Shown: piece after piece, positions 1 through 8,609 of the stretch
How the letters are laid out: each line of letters opens with the position of its first letter
Position numbering within the stretch: the first letter of the stretch is position 1
Assembly (NCBI RefSeq): GCF_019024325.1
Contig: NZ_JAFNJS010000009.1
Coordinates: 1 to 64,000 of the forward strand
DNA: 64,000 nucleotides
Direction of reading: 5' to 3'
From: Falsiroseomonas tokyonensis
GTDB lineage: Bacteria; Pseudomonadota; Alphaproteobacteria; Acetobacterales; Acetobacteraceae
Program-made: the position numbers and the translations under genes
Notes under the pieces: generated by a model
Databases searched by the model: none
What the model was told of the DNA's origin: nothing
Seen by the model: only the letters and a program-made list of their open reading frames with translations

Positions 1-1
1 A

Positions 2-754
2 CGATGCCTGCTCTCATCCCAAGAGCTTGAACCAGCCTACCCGTTCAGGGAATCCTCTGAATGGGGCAGTCCACTAGTTCGACGGTATTTTTCGCATGGC
101 CTCATTCCAGACTGGGCGGTTGACGAGGCGTCTGAAGTCTTTACAGACGCGTTTGATCGGCTGGAGGGAAAGACCATTGGGGGTAAGCTTGACAGTCACT
201 ACCTCGAATATCGGAATCGCTTTCACTTTGGACTTTCTGGGACGCAAAAATCCGGGATCATCATTTGGCACCCACTTGCATCTCCGTCGCTGTTACGAGC
301 AGCACGTGGGCTGCCGGCTGAGGTAAAGAGTACCGGGCGCGTCGTCTTCGACGTTACCAGGGAGCTCTGTGAAATTGCTGCGTACCTGCCGTATGATACG
401 CCGGCGCGCGACTGGAGCACCGTCCCGTACCACCAACCGGGAAGATACGATGGAGTTTCGTTTTCGTTGCAGCCGGCACCGGAACTTTTAACTAAGGCGC
501 ATTCAAGGAACGCGTCAGGCTCTGCACCCAGGCGACCGTCCGTGCGTGAAGACGTAGACAGAGGTAAGCTAATTTCTACAGAGATCATCCGCCATTTTTC
601 ATACCTGCGGAATAGCAACAGCGCCGTCTCCGATCTTATGACGGACAAAATTATGGGTAAGATCAAATGGCTGGAGGCGAAGAAAAGCAGATTTCACCGC
701 GTCTGGTACTCGCGAATAACGGGGCTCGTCGACATCCTGGGCTTATCCGACTGA
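2..754 (+). CDS. C-terminal part of an asparagine-synthase-like protein (left end outside window)
   Basis: The frame is open from the left edge to TGA at 752-754, so this is the last 250 codons of a longer gene. The stretch from about residue 65 to 135 (YLEYRNRFHFG, WHPLASPSLLRAARGLP, VVFDVTREL, YLPYD) resembles the end of the asparagine synthase C-terminal domain, where catalytic homologues read 'PL..P.L...A..LP'. The remainder is basic and unrecognised. Base use is clearly less GC-rich than the rest of the window, and the gene borders IS debris, which suggests horizontal acquisition. Such proteins often sit in polysaccharide or peptide-modification loci, but the substrate cannot be read. 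The family call is moderate because the N-terminal half is missing. Confidence 0.5.
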   Translation, partial: RCLLSSQELEPAYPFRESSEWGSPLVRRYFSHGLIPDWAVDEASEVFTDAFDRLEGKTIGGKLDSHYLEYRNRFHFGLSGTQKSGIIIWHPLASPSLLRAARGLPAEVKSTGRVVFDVTRELCEIAAYLPYDTPARDWSTVPYHQPGRYDGVSFSLQPAPELLTKAHSRNASGSAPRRPSVREDVDRGKLISTEIIRHFSYLRNSNSAVSDLMTDKIMGKIKWLEAKKSRFHRVWYSRITGLVDILGLSD

Positions 755-1038
755 ATCAACTGTCGGCTCTGCCTGCCGCCTGGCAGCACCCACGCACTTG
801 TCCGCCCTCGGCCTCCTGGCCGCTACCGCGCGAACGCCATTGCGAGCCCATGGTGCGCTTACAGGCGTCACGCCGCCGCGAGTGTCGGCGTGACATTCGC
901 GGCCGTGCAGAGTGCGCGCGCAAGACTGCGTGTGGGTGTTGGCAGGCTTGAGATCCGGAAGGGTACGATCTCTAGGTTAGCAGGTGAACCCTATGGTAGT
1001 TCAGAGGGTTGCCCCATACTCGCCAACCTTGGCAAATT
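755..1038. other. Non-coding stretch with a 9-bp stem-loop
   Basis: No convincing gene is seen here. A perfect 9-bp inverted repeat (GTCACGCCG at 867-875, CGGCGTGAC at 886-894, 10-nt loop) is the only clear structure. It is not followed by a T-run, so it is not a classical terminator. The stretch probably includes the outer end of the IS481-family element, but no terminal repeat could be matched to the other side. Confidence 0.4.
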
Positions 1039-1280
1039 CACGGCCAGGTATTCATTCCCGGCATTTGGTGGATCGGGGCGATGACGAATGGCTCTGGCGC
1101 TGAGGTCCAGAATTTGCAGATGCGTTCGTAGGGCGTGAGATCGCCGAGCGTCTTGAGCCTGCTGGCGGCGTTGTAGGCTGCCATGAAGTTGGCGAGGTAG
1201 GCGCGCAGTTGATCGTGGCTGTCATAGCGGAAGCGCCTGACGGTTGCGTCCTTGATTGTGCGGTCATCCGCTCGACCTGG
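1039..1280 (-). pseudogene. IS481-family transposase, C-terminal fragment
   Basis: Read on the minus strand this gives QVERM, then IKDATVRRFRYDSHDQL, AYLANFMAAYN, RLKTLGDLTPYERICKFW and finally IHQMPGMNTWP before TGA at 1041-1039. This is the characteristic end of IS481-family DDE transposases, after the third catalytic region. One base is missing near 1262-1265, between the ERMT and TIKDA motifs, so the frame is broken there. It is the distal half of the same gene whose start lies at 2297. Confidence 0.75.
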
Positions 1281-1537
1281 CAGTTACCCAGCATAATGGC
1301 GTTGGTGCCTTGAGGTCCCGCCAGCCTGAACAGGGTTGGCGCCATGGTGAGACCATCCGGAACATGGGGCACCGGGAGCACGCAAGTGCGGGTAGGCCGA
1401 CCTTCTAACGATGGGCTGTGGGCCCAAGCCGTTATCTGGCCGCCCCTGCGGCTCGCCCAGGTGCGCCGTGAGCGCGGATCCGTAGTTGCCGTGTTGCCGG
1501 CAGCTCCCCTGCGTAGAACTCGTCGAGGAGGAGGAGG
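1281..1537 (+). other. Non-coding left end of the IS110-family remnant (possible bridge-RNA region)
   Basis: There are about 257 bp without a supported gene between the IS481 C-terminal fragment and the IS110 transposase start. A strong Shine-Dalgarno run (gaggaggaggagg, ending at 1537) directly precedes the transposase ATG. In IS110-group elements the non-coding left end encodes the bridge RNA that pairs with donor and target DNA (established for IS621 and relatives). Whether this decayed copy retains the loops is not visible by eye. The role is inferred from position only. Confidence 0.35.
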
Positions 1538-2110
1538 ATGCGGGTCGTAGGCCTGGACGTCCACCGCGTCTTTGCCGAGGCGGTGATGCTGGGCGAGGCC
1601 AAGGTGATCCGTCTGGGCCGCGTCGGGATGACGCGCGAGCACCTGGACACCTTCGCCCGGACTTCATTGACGCACCATGTGGTGGTGGAGGCGGCCGGCA
1701 ATGCCACGGAGGGGGCCGAAGTGCTGGCCCCGCATGTCGGACGTGTGGTGATCGCCAACCCGCGCCAGGTACGGCTGATGGCCGAGGCGCGCATCAAGAC
1801 CGACGTGATCGACGCGACGGTGCTGGCCCGGCTCTAAGCCAGCGGCTTCTTGCCGGAGGTTTGGGTGCCTGATGCGCACACCCAAGCGCTGCGGCGCCAG
1901 GCGACCCGGCGGATGCAGATCGCCCGCCAGCGGGCGCAGCTCAAGACGATGACGCAGTCGATCCTGCACGCCCATCTGGTGCCGCCATGCCCGCATGCCG
2001 ACCTGTTTGGGCCGAAAGGGGCGGGCCTCGCTACCTGCACAGCCCCTTCCACCAGACGAGGTCGACGCGGTGGCACCCCACCTGCGCGAGCACGACCGGC
2101 TGAGTGAGGA
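1538..2110 (+). pseudogene. IS110-family transposase, broken N-terminal half
   Basis: The frame starts MRVVGLDVH, with the first acidic residue of the DEDD RuvC-like core, and continues with VVVEAAGN and IANPRQVRLMAEARIKTDVIDATVLARL. An in-frame TAA at 1835-1837 falls where homologues have Tyr (LARL-Y-ASGFLPEVW). The same frame then continues ASGFLPEVWVPDAHTQALRRQ and HLVPPCPHADLFGPKG. A frameshift near 2015-2030 moves the homology to LPPDEVDAVAPHLREHDRLSED, which ends at about 2110. The C-terminal Transposase_20 domain is absent. The element is dead in cis. Confidence 0.75.
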
Positions 2111-2297
2111 CCGTAGACCGCGGTTCCTTAGGTCCGGTCTTGAGGTCCTCGACCGTTACCCGCTTCCGCCATTTCGCAACCGTCTTTGGGTTAATGCTCG
2201 GTTAGGGGCTGTGGTGCGAGAGCGAAGCTTGCGATCGCTGTATTGCTGTTCTGACGGCGTGCGTTGTCGTGGCGCTGCCGTGGCGAAGCTGACCCAT
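2103..2297 (-). pseudogene. IS481-family transposase, N-terminal fragment
   Basis: From ATG at 2297 it reads MGQLRHGSATTTHAVRTAIQ and RSQASLS, meets an in-frame TAA at codon 32 (2204-2202), then continues in the same frame as INPKTVAKWRKR, VTVEDLKTGPKEPRSTVLT. This is the helix-turn-helix start of IS481-family transposases (usual form MGQ..HGSA.TT.AVR.AIQ.SQ). Homology stops at about 2103, where IS110 sequence begins on the other strand. The rest of this gene reappears at 1280-1039. Confidence 0.75.
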
Positions 2298-2354
2298 AGT
2301 GCCTCCTTCCACGCGTTTGAAAGGATCGCAGCATCAAACCGTTGGCCCAAACAC

Positions 2355-3641
2355 CTAGCCCAGCCCCACCAGCCCGCGCGCAAAGTCCCGAGCCGTGAAG
2401 GGCCGCAGATCGGCCGCCTTCTCTCCCACGCCGACGAAATGCACCGGCAGCCCGATCTCCTGCGCCAGGGCCACCACCACGCCGCCCTTGGCGCTGCCAT
2501 CCAGCTTGGTGACGGCCAGGCCGCTGACGGCCACCATATCCTTGAAGATCCGCACCTGCTGCAGCGCGTTCTGGCCGGTGGTCGCATCCAGCGTCAGCAG
2601 CACCGAATGCGGCGCCGTCGGGTCCAGCTTGCGGATCACGCGGATGATCTTGGCCAGCTCCTCCATCAGCGCGGATTTGTTGTGCAGCCGCCCGGCGGTA
2701 TCGATCAGCAGAAGGTCCATGCCTTCCGCCCGCGCACGGGCCAGGGCGTCATGCGCAAGGCCCGCGGCATCGGCCCCCATCTTGGCCGGCGCCACCACGG
2801 CGCAGCCGGTGCGCTCGCCCCAGATCTGCAGCTGTTCCACGGCAGCCGCCCGGAAGGTGTCGCCTGCGGCGAACATCACGCGCAGACCTTCGGCGCGGTA
2901 TTGCTGGCCGAGCTTGGCGATGGTGGTGGTCTTGCCGGTGCCGTTCACGCCGACCACCAGCACCACATGCGGCGCGTGGTCGCGGCGGATGGCCAATGGC
3001 TGTGCGACGGGCGCGAGGATCTCGGCGATGGCCTCCGCCAGCGCGCCCTTCACCTCCTCGTCCGAAACCTCCTTGCCGAAGCGCGTCTTGCGGAAGCCGG
3101 CCACGATGCGCCGCGCCGCGGCCACGCCGAGATCGGCCGCGATCAGCGTATCCTCCAGCTCCTCCAGCGCCGCATCGTCCAGCTTGCGCTTGCGGAAGAC
3201 GGTGGTCAGCGCATCGGTCAGGCGCGCGGTGGAGCGCGACAGACCGGTCTTCAGGCGGGCGAACCAGCCGCCGCCACCCGCCGGCTCGGGCTCGGGCTCA
3301 GGCTCAGGCGCGGGCTCAGACGCGGGCGGCGCTTCCGGCTCGCTGCTGGCCAGGGCCTCGATGAGGGCGGCCTCGGGGTCCGGAGGGGCCAGGCTTCCGG
3401 GCGCCGGCGGCGGCGCCTCCGCCTGCGGCAGGGCGGCGGGCGTCGGGGCGTGGGGCGGGGGCACAGCCGGGCTCGGGGGCAGCGGCGCGACCGGCGGCAG
3501 CATCGGCGCGGGCGGCGCCTCGGGGCTTGGGGTGGCCGGGATGGCGGGCTGCGCCGGCGGCGGGGTGACGGGGCTGGGCGGGGGCGGCTCCGCCGGGGCC
3601 TCGCGGCCGCGCAGCCGGTCCCAGAATCCCTTGAGTGCCAT
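2355..3641 (-). CDS. ftsY: Signal recognition particle receptor FtsY
   Basis: FtsY is the membrane-associated SRP GTPase that docks ribosome-SRP complexes at the translocon. The 428-residue product has a long Pro/Ala/Glu-rich acidic N-terminal A domain (about 14-120), an N domain (about 125-215) and the G domain. In the G domain are the P-loop GVNGTGKTTT at 231-240, GDTFRAAA near 260, DTAGR near 314, TKLD near 378, and the C-terminal GVGEKAADLRPF. It lies 3 bp downstream of mtaB and is probably the last gene of dapF-mtaB-ftsY. The ATG at 3641 gives a normal MALKGFWDRL start. The A domain is long and repetitive, as is common in alphaproteobacteria. Confidence 0.97.
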   Translation of the reverse strand: MALKGFWDRLRGREAPAEPPPPSPVTPPPAQPAIPATPSPEAPPAPMLPPVAPLPPSPAVPPPHAPTPAALPQAEAPPPAPGSLAPPDPEAALIEALASSEPEAPPASEPAPEPEPEPEPAGGGGWFARLKTGLSRSTARLTDALTTVFRKRKLDDAALEELEDTLIAADLGVAAARRIVAGFRKTRFGKEVSDEEVKGALAEAIAEILAPVAQPLAIRRDHAPHVVLVVGVNGTGKTTTIAKLGQQYRAEGLRVMFAAGDTFRAAAVEQLQIWGERTGCAVVAPAKMGADAAGLAHDALARARAEGMDLLLIDTAGRLHNKSALMEELAKIIRVIRKLDPTAPHSVLLTLDATTGQNALQQVRIFKDMVAVSGLAVTKLDGSAKGGVVVALAQEIGLPVHFVGVGEKAADLRPFTARDFARGLVGLG

Positions 3642-3644
3642 GGC

Positions 3645-4892
3645 TCAGGCTGCCTCCGCGATCAGGCCCTGGTCGTCGGCGGCCAGCACGCGCATCGGGC
3701 GCAGGCTGCCGGCGGCGGGCGCTTGGCCTGCCGCGATCCGGACCGGGGCGAATTGTTCGGTGTGGCCGCGGCCACCCTGTTCCAGCAGCACCTGCTCCAC
3801 CCGGCCGAGCCGGCTGGCAAACAGCGCCCGGCGGGCCTCGGCCCCGGCCTGCCGCAGCCGCGCCGCCCTTTCGCGCCGCAGCGGCACCGGCAGCTGCGGC
3901 ATGCGCGCGGCGGGGGTGTTGGGCCGCGCGGAGAATGGGAAGACGTGCAGGAAGCTGAGGCCGGCCTCGGAAACCAGGTCCAGCATCTCGGCAAAATGCG
4001 CCTCGGTTTCTGTCGGAAAGCCGGCGATCAGGTCGGCGCCCAGCGCCACCTCCGGCCGCAGCGCGCGGGCGCGGTGGGCGAGCGCCAGGGCCTCCGCCCG
4101 GCTGTGGCGGCGCTTCATGCGCTTCAGGATCAGGTCGGCGCCGTGCTGCAGCGACAGGTGCAGATGCGGCATCAGGCGCGGCTCCTCTGCCAGCAGCCGC
4201 CAGAGGTCGTTATCCATGCCGGCCGGGTCCAGCGAGGACAGGCGCAGCCGCGGCAGTTCCGGCAACAGCGCCAACAGCCGCCGCACCATCTGGCCGAGGC
4301 ACGGCTGGCCTGGCAGGTCCGGGCCGTAGCTGGCGATATCGACGCCGGTCAGAACCACCTCCCGATACCCCTGCGCCACCAGGGCGCGCACCTGCTCCAC
4401 CACCAGGCCGAGCGGCACGGAGCGCGAGGGGCCGCGGCCCTGGGGGATGACGCAGAAGGTGCAGCGATGGTCACAGCCCTGCTGCACCTGGACCAAGGCG
4501 CGGGCGCGGCCCGCGAACTCCGTCACCGGCAGCGGCGCGGCCGCTTCGGCCTGCATGATGTCGGAGACCGGTGTGGCGGGCGCGGAAAGATCCCAGGCCT
4601 CGGGGCGCAGTTTCTGGGCATTGCCGATGACGCGCTGCACGCCGGGCAGGGCCGCCCAGACGTCAGGCGCGATCTGCGCGGCGCAACCGGTCACCACGAT
4701 GCGCGCCGCGGGGTTTTCGCGGGCCGCGCGGCGGATGGCCTGGCGGGCCTGCGCCTCGGCCTCCGCCGTCACGGCGCAGGTATTGACGATCAGGGTCTCG
4801 GGGCCGTGGCCGGCCTGCGCCGCCAGGGCCCGCATCGCCTCGGTCTCATAGGCATTCAGGCGGCAGCCGAAATTCAGCGTCCGCAGGCTCAT
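3645..4892 (-). CDS. mtaB: tRNA (t6A37) methylthiotransferase MtaB
   Basis: This is a radical-SAM methylthiotransferase that converts t6A37 to ms2t6A in ANN-decoding tRNAs. The N-terminal UPF0004 domain has the three cluster ligands C10, C39 and C70. The radical-SAM motif is C140-x3-C144-x2-C147 (GCDHRCTFC), and a TRAM-like tail follows. The product is 415 residues, normal for the family. The ATG at 4892 was chosen because it starts [10 protein letters not shown] and overlaps the dapF stop by 4 nt (ATGA). The open frame continues further upstream only as an antisense-like shadow of dapF. Translational coupling to dapF is likely. Confidence 0.95.
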   Translation of the reverse strand: MSLRTLNFGCRLNAYETEAMRALAAQAGHGPETLIVNTCAVTAEAEAQARQAIRRAARENPAARIVVTGCAAQIAPDVWAALPGVQRVIGNAQKLRPEAWDLSAPATPVSDIMQAEAAAPLPVTEFAGRARALVQVQQGCDHRCTFCVIPQGRGPSRSVPLGLVVEQVRALVAQGYREVVLTGVDIASYGPDLPGQPCLGQMVRRLLALLPELPRLRLSSLDPAGMDNDLWRLLAEEPRLMPHLHLSLQHGADLILKRMKRRHSRAEALALAHRARALRPEVALGADLIAGFPTETEAHFAEMLDLVSEAGLSFLHVFPFSARPNTPAARMPQLPVPLRRERAARLRQAGAEARRALFASRLGRVEQVLLEQGGRGHTEQFAPVRIAAGQAPAAGSLRPMRVLAADDQGLIAEAA

Positions 4893-5746
4893 CCGGCAAA
4901 GGACGAAAGGTCGAGCGTGCCGGTGAAGGCGGTGGCGACCGGGCCGGTCATCAGCACGTGGCCATCGGCCTCCCGCCATTCCATCCGCAGGTCGCCGCCC
5001 GGCATGGTGATGGTGGCGCGGCGGCCCGTCAGCCCGCGGCGATGCGCATTGACCATGGCGGCGCAGGCGCCGGAGCCGCAGGCGAGCGTGATGCCGGCGC
5101 CACGCTCCCAGATCACCAGCCGCATATGCTCGGGCGAGAGAATCTGGGCGAAGCCGATATTGGCGCGGTCGGGGAAAATGGGGTCGTGCTCGAGGCCCGG
5201 ACCGATCTCCGCCACCGGCACCAGGTCCAGGTCGCGCACGAAGAAGGTGGCGTGCGGATTGCCCATGGAGCAGGCCGCAGGATCCGCCACCGCGCCGCGG
5301 GCCAGCGGCACATGCAGGGTATCGACCTCCCGCGCCAGGGGCACGTCCTGCCAGCCGAGCCGCGCCGGGCCCATATCGGCGCGCCACAGCCCGCCGGGCA
5401 GGCGCTCCACCGGCAGGTCGCCGGCAATGGTGCGGACCACCACGCGGTCGCGCCCCGCCTCATCCGCCACCAGGGCCGCGATGCAGCGCGTCGCATTGCC
5501 GCAGGCGCCGGCCTCGGAGCCATCCGGGTTGCGGATGCGCATGAAGACATCGGCGCCGTCCGTGCCGGGCTCCATCACGATGAACTGGTCGCAGCCGATG
5601 CCGAAATGGCGGTCGGCAATGGCGGCGGCGGCGGCCGGCATGATGGCCAGCGGCTGGGCACGCGCATCCAGCAACGGACCTCGGCGTGCATCCAGCACGA
5701 CGAAGTCGTTCCCGAGGCCGTGCATCTTGCGGAAGGGCGTGGTCAC
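4889..5746 (-). CDS. dapF: Diaminopimelate epimerase DapF
   Basis: DapF converts LL- to meso-diaminopimelate, the last step before lysine and the peptidoglycan cross-link residue. The 285-residue protein starts [17 protein letters not shown] and carries both catalytic cysteines: C82 in GACGNATRC and C223 in [10 protein letters not shown]. It is the first gene of the minus-strand dapF-mtaB-ftsY operon, with a 4-nt overlap into mtaB. The upstream region to 6040 holds the IS5-like MITE, whose near end is about 95 bp from the start codon. Confidence 0.97.
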   Translation of the reverse strand: MTTPFRKMHGLGNDFVVLDARRGPLLDARAQPLAIMPAAAAAIADRHFGIGCDQFIVMEPGTDGADVFMRIRNPDGSEAGACGNATRCIAALVADEAGRDRVVVRTIAGDLPVERLPGGLWRADMGPARLGWQDVPLAREVDTLHVPLARGAVADPAACSMGNPHATFFVRDLDLVPVAEIGPGLEHDPIFPDRANIGFAQILSPEHMRLVIWERGAGITLACGSGACAAMVNAHRRGLTGRRATITMPGGDLRMEWREADGHVLMTGPVATAFTGTLDLSSFAG

Positions 5747-5841
5747 CGCACCGATATAGAGCGCCCGGGGGCGGCGTGAAACCCGCGGCGCAGCGTCACG
5801 CGGCGCTCATCCACCTGTCATCGCCCTGTCGCCGCCCGCGC

Positions 5842-6009
5842 CTAGGGTCTGTGGACAGTGGGGGCCGGGATGCGGCCGGCGAGGAACTTTTCGTGCTGGG
5901 CAGGAAGACAGCGGAGCCGATGGCACTCCATCGGCGAGCATGGCTGACGCACCCAGCGCGGAAAAGCAGCGCCGGACGCACCCGCAGCCCAACTGTCCAC
6001 AGACCCTAG
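5842..6009. mobile_element. IS5-like miniature inverted-repeat element (MITE), 168 bp with its CTAG flanks
   Basis: A perfect 18-bp inverted repeat (CTAGGGTCTGTGGACAGT at 5842-5859, its complement at 5992-6009) bounds 132 bp with no gene. The outer CTAG on each side fits a 4-bp target duplication of the YTAR type made by IS5-family transposases, leaving 14-bp terminal repeats GGTCTGTGGACAGT. Inside is a second perfect hairpin, GCCGATGG at 5916-5923 and CCATCGGC at 5928-5935. No transposase fits in this length, so it would have to move in trans. The right end is only about 14 bp before the Shine-Dalgarno of the next gene. The family assignment is inferred from ends and target site. Confidence 0.7.
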
Positions 6010-6039
6010 CTTGCGCCGAGTCGAAGGAGCCTCCCCGCC

Positions 6040-7593
6040 GTGACCCTCAGCCGCCGCGCCCTGCTGGCCACCACGCTGGCCACCCCCGCCCTGCTGCCGC
6101 GCGTGGCCGGCGCCCAGGCCGATGCGCGCCCCGTGCTGCGCATCGCCGTGCAGGCCCTGCCGCCGACGCTGGAACCGCTGGAGGCGATTTCCAATGTCGG
6201 GCTGCGCATCACCACCAATGTCTTCGACACGCTCTGGCGACGGGATTTCGCGGCCGAGGCCGCGCAGGGCGGGCAGCAGTTGACGCCGTTCCTGGCCACC
6301 AGCCTGGAACAGCGCGACCCGCTGAGCTGGGTGGCCACCTTGCGGGAGGGGGTGCGCATGCAGGATGGCGGGGAGCTGACCTCGGAGGACGTGCTCTCCA
6401 CCTTCTCCGCCGAGCGCATGTGGGGCGACCCCGTGCAGACCTTCGAGGGCCGGGTGAACTTCGGCCATCTGGCGGGCGTCGAGGCCGAGGGGCCGCGGCG
6501 GGTGGTGTTCCGGACCAAAACCCCGGACCCGGTGATGCCGCAGCGGCTGGCGGCCTATGGCGGCTGGATCCATTCGGCCCGCGCCTATGCCGAGAGTGGC
6601 CGGGACGGGCTGCGCACCAGGCCGATCGGCAGCGGGCCCTATCGGGTGGCCTCCTTCCAGCGGGACCAGCGCGCGGTGCTGGAAAGCCATGACGACTATT
6701 GGCAGGGCCGGCCGCCGGCGAAGCAGGTGGTGTTCAGCGTGGTGCCCGAGGCCTCCTCCCGCCTCGCCGGCCTCCAGGCCGGGGACTACGACCTGGTGAC
6801 CAACCTGCTGCCGGAGCAGATCGAGGGCCTGGCGCGGCATCCGACGCTGGAGGGCGTCGATGTAGCGCTCGATTTCGCGCACATCCTCTACTACGACACC
6901 AGCCGCCCGGCGCTGCGCGACGTGCGGGTGCGGCGCGCGCTGAACCATGCGGTGGATACCGAGCTTCTGGGGCGCAGCCTCTGGGGCGAGGGCTTCCGGC
7001 CGATGCGCGCTTTGCAGATCCCGGCCTTCGGCGATCTGTATGACGCCAATCGCCGCGGCTTCGCCCATGACCCCGACCTGTCCCGCCGCCTGCTGCGGGA
7101 GGCCGGCTATCGGGGCGAGGAAATCGTCATCCGCATCGCCCCCGGCTATTACCTGCAGATGCTGCAGGCGGTGCAGATCGTGCAGCAGATGTGGCAGGCG
7201 GTCGGCCTGAACACGCGGCTGGAAACTCGCGAGAACCTGTCGCTCCTCACCCAGCCCGGCGCCGATATCCGCCCCACCTCCATCGCCTTCCGCTTCCCGG
7301 ACCCGCTGGGCGGCGGCCTCGCCGTGCATCTGTCCGAGGACTATTCGCTGCAGAAGAACGGCTTCTGGCAGCCGGTACGGTTCAACGAGCTGGTCCGCGC
7401 CCTGCGCCTGGCCAATGACCCCACCGAGCGGAAACGCCTGTGGCTGGCGCTGCTCGATGAATTCGAGGCGGAGGCGCCGGCGCTGATCCTGTATCCCGTG
7501 CGCGAATACTACGCCAAGCGGCGCGCCATCCAGTGGCAGCATCCGCCGCTCTACTACATGGATTTCCGCGCCTCCCAGCTGCGCTTTACCTGA
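6040..7593 (+). CDS. ABC transporter substrate-binding protein, family 5 (peptide/nickel type)
   Basis: This is a 517-residue periplasmic solute receptor of the SBP_bac_5 family. The GTG start at 6040 has aaggag at 6023-6028. The N-terminus (SRRALLATT, then a hydrophobic stretch and cleavage near AGAQA at about 26) is a signal peptide with a twin-arginine look. Typical family landmarks include LRIAVQALPPTLEPL, ATLREGVRMQDGGELTSEDV and GSGPYRV. No permease or ATPase is adjacent, so it is an orphan receptor or works with a distant transporter. A metallophosphoesterase follows after 13 bp, probably co-transcribed. The MITE just upstream has probably replaced or displaced its native promoter. Confidence 0.85.
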   Translation: MTLSRRALLATTLATPALLPRVAGAQADARPVLRIAVQALPPTLEPLEAISNVGLRITTNVFDTLWRRDFAAEAAQGGQQLTPFLATSLEQRDPLSWVATLREGVRMQDGGELTSEDVLSTFSAERMWGDPVQTFEGRVNFGHLAGVEAEGPRRVVFRTKTPDPVMPQRLAAYGGWIHSARAYAESGRDGLRTRPIGSGPYRVASFQRDQRAVLESHDDYWQGRPPAKQVVFSVVPEASSRLAGLQAGDYDLVTNLLPEQIEGLARHPTLEGVDVALDFAHILYYDTSRPALRDVRVRRALNHAVDTELLGRSLWGEGFRPMRALQIPAFGDLYDANRRGFAHDPDLSRRLLREAGYRGEEIVIRIAPGYYLQMLQAVQIVQQMWQAVGLNTRLETRENLSLLTQPGADIRPTSIAFRFPDPLGGGLAVHLSEDYSLQKNGFWQPVRFNELVRALRLANDPTERKRLWLALLDEFEAEAPALILYPVREYYAKRRAIQWQHPPLYYMDFRASQLRFT

Positions 7594-7606
7594 AGGGCCG
7601 CCCAAG

Positions 7607-8482
7607 ATGAGCAAGATCGTCTTTCTCTCCGACCTGCATCTCTCGCCGACGCACGGCTTCTTCTGGGAGAATTTCCGGATCGGCTGCGAGGCCGCCAATG
7701 CGGCGGGGGCGGAGGCCGTGATCGTCAATGGCGACCTCTGCATCAACGGCCCGGACAGCGATGCCGAAATGGACTTCGCCGCCCGCGCCCTGTCCCGCCT
7801 GCGCGGCGAGGTGCTGGCCCTGCCGGGCAACCACGACGTCGGCGACGAACCGCCCGGCCAGGACGCGAAGCAGCTCATCGACGGCGCACGCCTGGCGCGC
7901 TGGAACGACGCCTTCGGCAGCGACCGCTTCACCCTGGATATCGGCGCCTGGCGGCTCCTCGGCGTGAACGCCCAGCTCTTCGGCTCCGGCCTGCCGGAGG
8001 AAGCCGAGCAGACCGCCTGGCTCGCCCAGCAGCTGGCCGGCGCCCAGGGCCGCCCGGTGGCGCTGGTGCTGCACAAGCCGCTGTTCATCGAAAGCGCGGA
8101 TGAGGCGGAGGCCACCGCCTCCTCCCTCAATCCGGCACCGCGCGCCGCCCTGCTGCCGCTTCTGCGGGCGGGCGGCGTCCGCATGGTGATCAGCGGCCAT
8201 CTGCACAGCAGCCGCGACCGCGTGGTGGAGGGCATCCGCCACCTCTGGCTGCCGGCGCTCGCCTTCCTGGGCTCCGCCAGCCATGGCGGCACGCCCGCCG
8301 TGGGCGCCGTGACCGTGGACTTCGCCGGGCCGGAGGCCGTGGTCGCGGACCTGCCCCTGCCCGGCGCCGTGCCGCATGACCTGGCCGCACTGAAGGGCCA
8401 CGGCCGCTACAAGTTCCTGCGCGACATGCCGGAATGCCCGCCCGGGATGGAGCGATCCGTGCTCGGCGATGCCGCCGCCTAG
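7607..8482 (+). CDS. Calcineurin-like metallophosphoesterase
   Basis: The 291-residue protein has the full two-metal phosphoesterase signature: D9-x-H11 (SDLHLS), D43 (NGDL), N75-H76 (GNHD), VISGHLH and a HKP segment. Members include cyclic-nucleotide phosphodiesterases (CpdA-like), but the substrate cannot be assigned from sequence. There is no signal peptide, so it is cytoplasmic. It starts 13 bp after the binding-protein gene and probably shares its transcript. Confidence 0.85.
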   Translation: MSKIVFLSDLHLSPTHGFFWENFRIGCEAANAAGAEAVIVNGDLCINGPDSDAEMDFAARALSRLRGEVLALPGNHDVGDEPPGQDAKQLIDGARLARWNDAFGSDRFTLDIGAWRLLGVNAQLFGSGLPEEAEQTAWLAQQLAGAQGRPVALVLHKPLFIESADEAEATASSLNPAPRAALLPLLRAGGVRMVISGHLHSSRDRVVEGIRHLWLPALAFLGSASHGGTPAVGAVTVDFAGPEAVVADLPLPGAVPHDLAALKGHGRYKFLRDMPECPPGMERSVLGDAAA

Positions 8483-8569
8483 AACCGTATTTTCGTGCCG
8501 ACCTGGGCTTTCGGAGAGAGAAAATCTTTCTGAGGCACGTCTATTGCCTTCCCGTGGAAAAATCCTCTT

Positions 8570-8600
8570 CTCTCGGCTGGAAATCATCCTGCCGAGAGGG
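8570..8600 (+). promoter_or_regulatory. Leader hairpin that covers the ribosome binding site of the ATP-grasp gene
   Basis: A perfect 8-bp inverted repeat, CTCTCGGC at 8570-8577 and GCCGAGAG at 8591-8598 with a 13-nt loop, contains most of the only purine-rich Shine-Dalgarno candidate (gagaggg, 8594-8600), 9 nt before the ATG at 8610. Folding would hide the site. Control of translation by this fold is inference. Confidence 0.4.
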
Positions 8601-8609
8601 TCCACGACC

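Larger units (their letters stand above)
1039..2297. mobile_element. Composite IS scar: IS110-family fragment inside a split IS481-family transposase
   Basis: The minus strand carries the N-terminal 65 codons of an IS481-family transposase at 2297-2103 and its C-terminal 80 or so codons at 1280-1039. Between them, on the plus strand, lies a decayed IS110-family transposase preceded by about 257 bp of non-coding DNA. The middle of the IS481 gene and the C-terminal half of the IS110 gene are missing, so the structure is an insertion followed by deletion. All coding pieces carry stops or frameshifts and none can make an active enzyme. Confidence 0.75.

Noticed and set aside
986-1010. AACCCT / AGGGTT inverted repeat as the terminal repeat of the IS481 element
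   Set aside because: No matching end could be found beyond 2297, and 6-bp arms are expected by chance.
3280-3320. Short repeats encoding Pro-Glu in ftsY as a possible regulatory repeat
   Set aside because: This is the low-complexity acidic A domain usual in FtsY proteins.
1995-5759. A 1254-codon open frame on the plus strand across ftsY, mtaB and dapF
   Set aside because: It starts inside the broken IS110 fragment and continues antisense to three certain genes; His/Arg/Gln-rich composition is the usual shadow in high-GC DNA.
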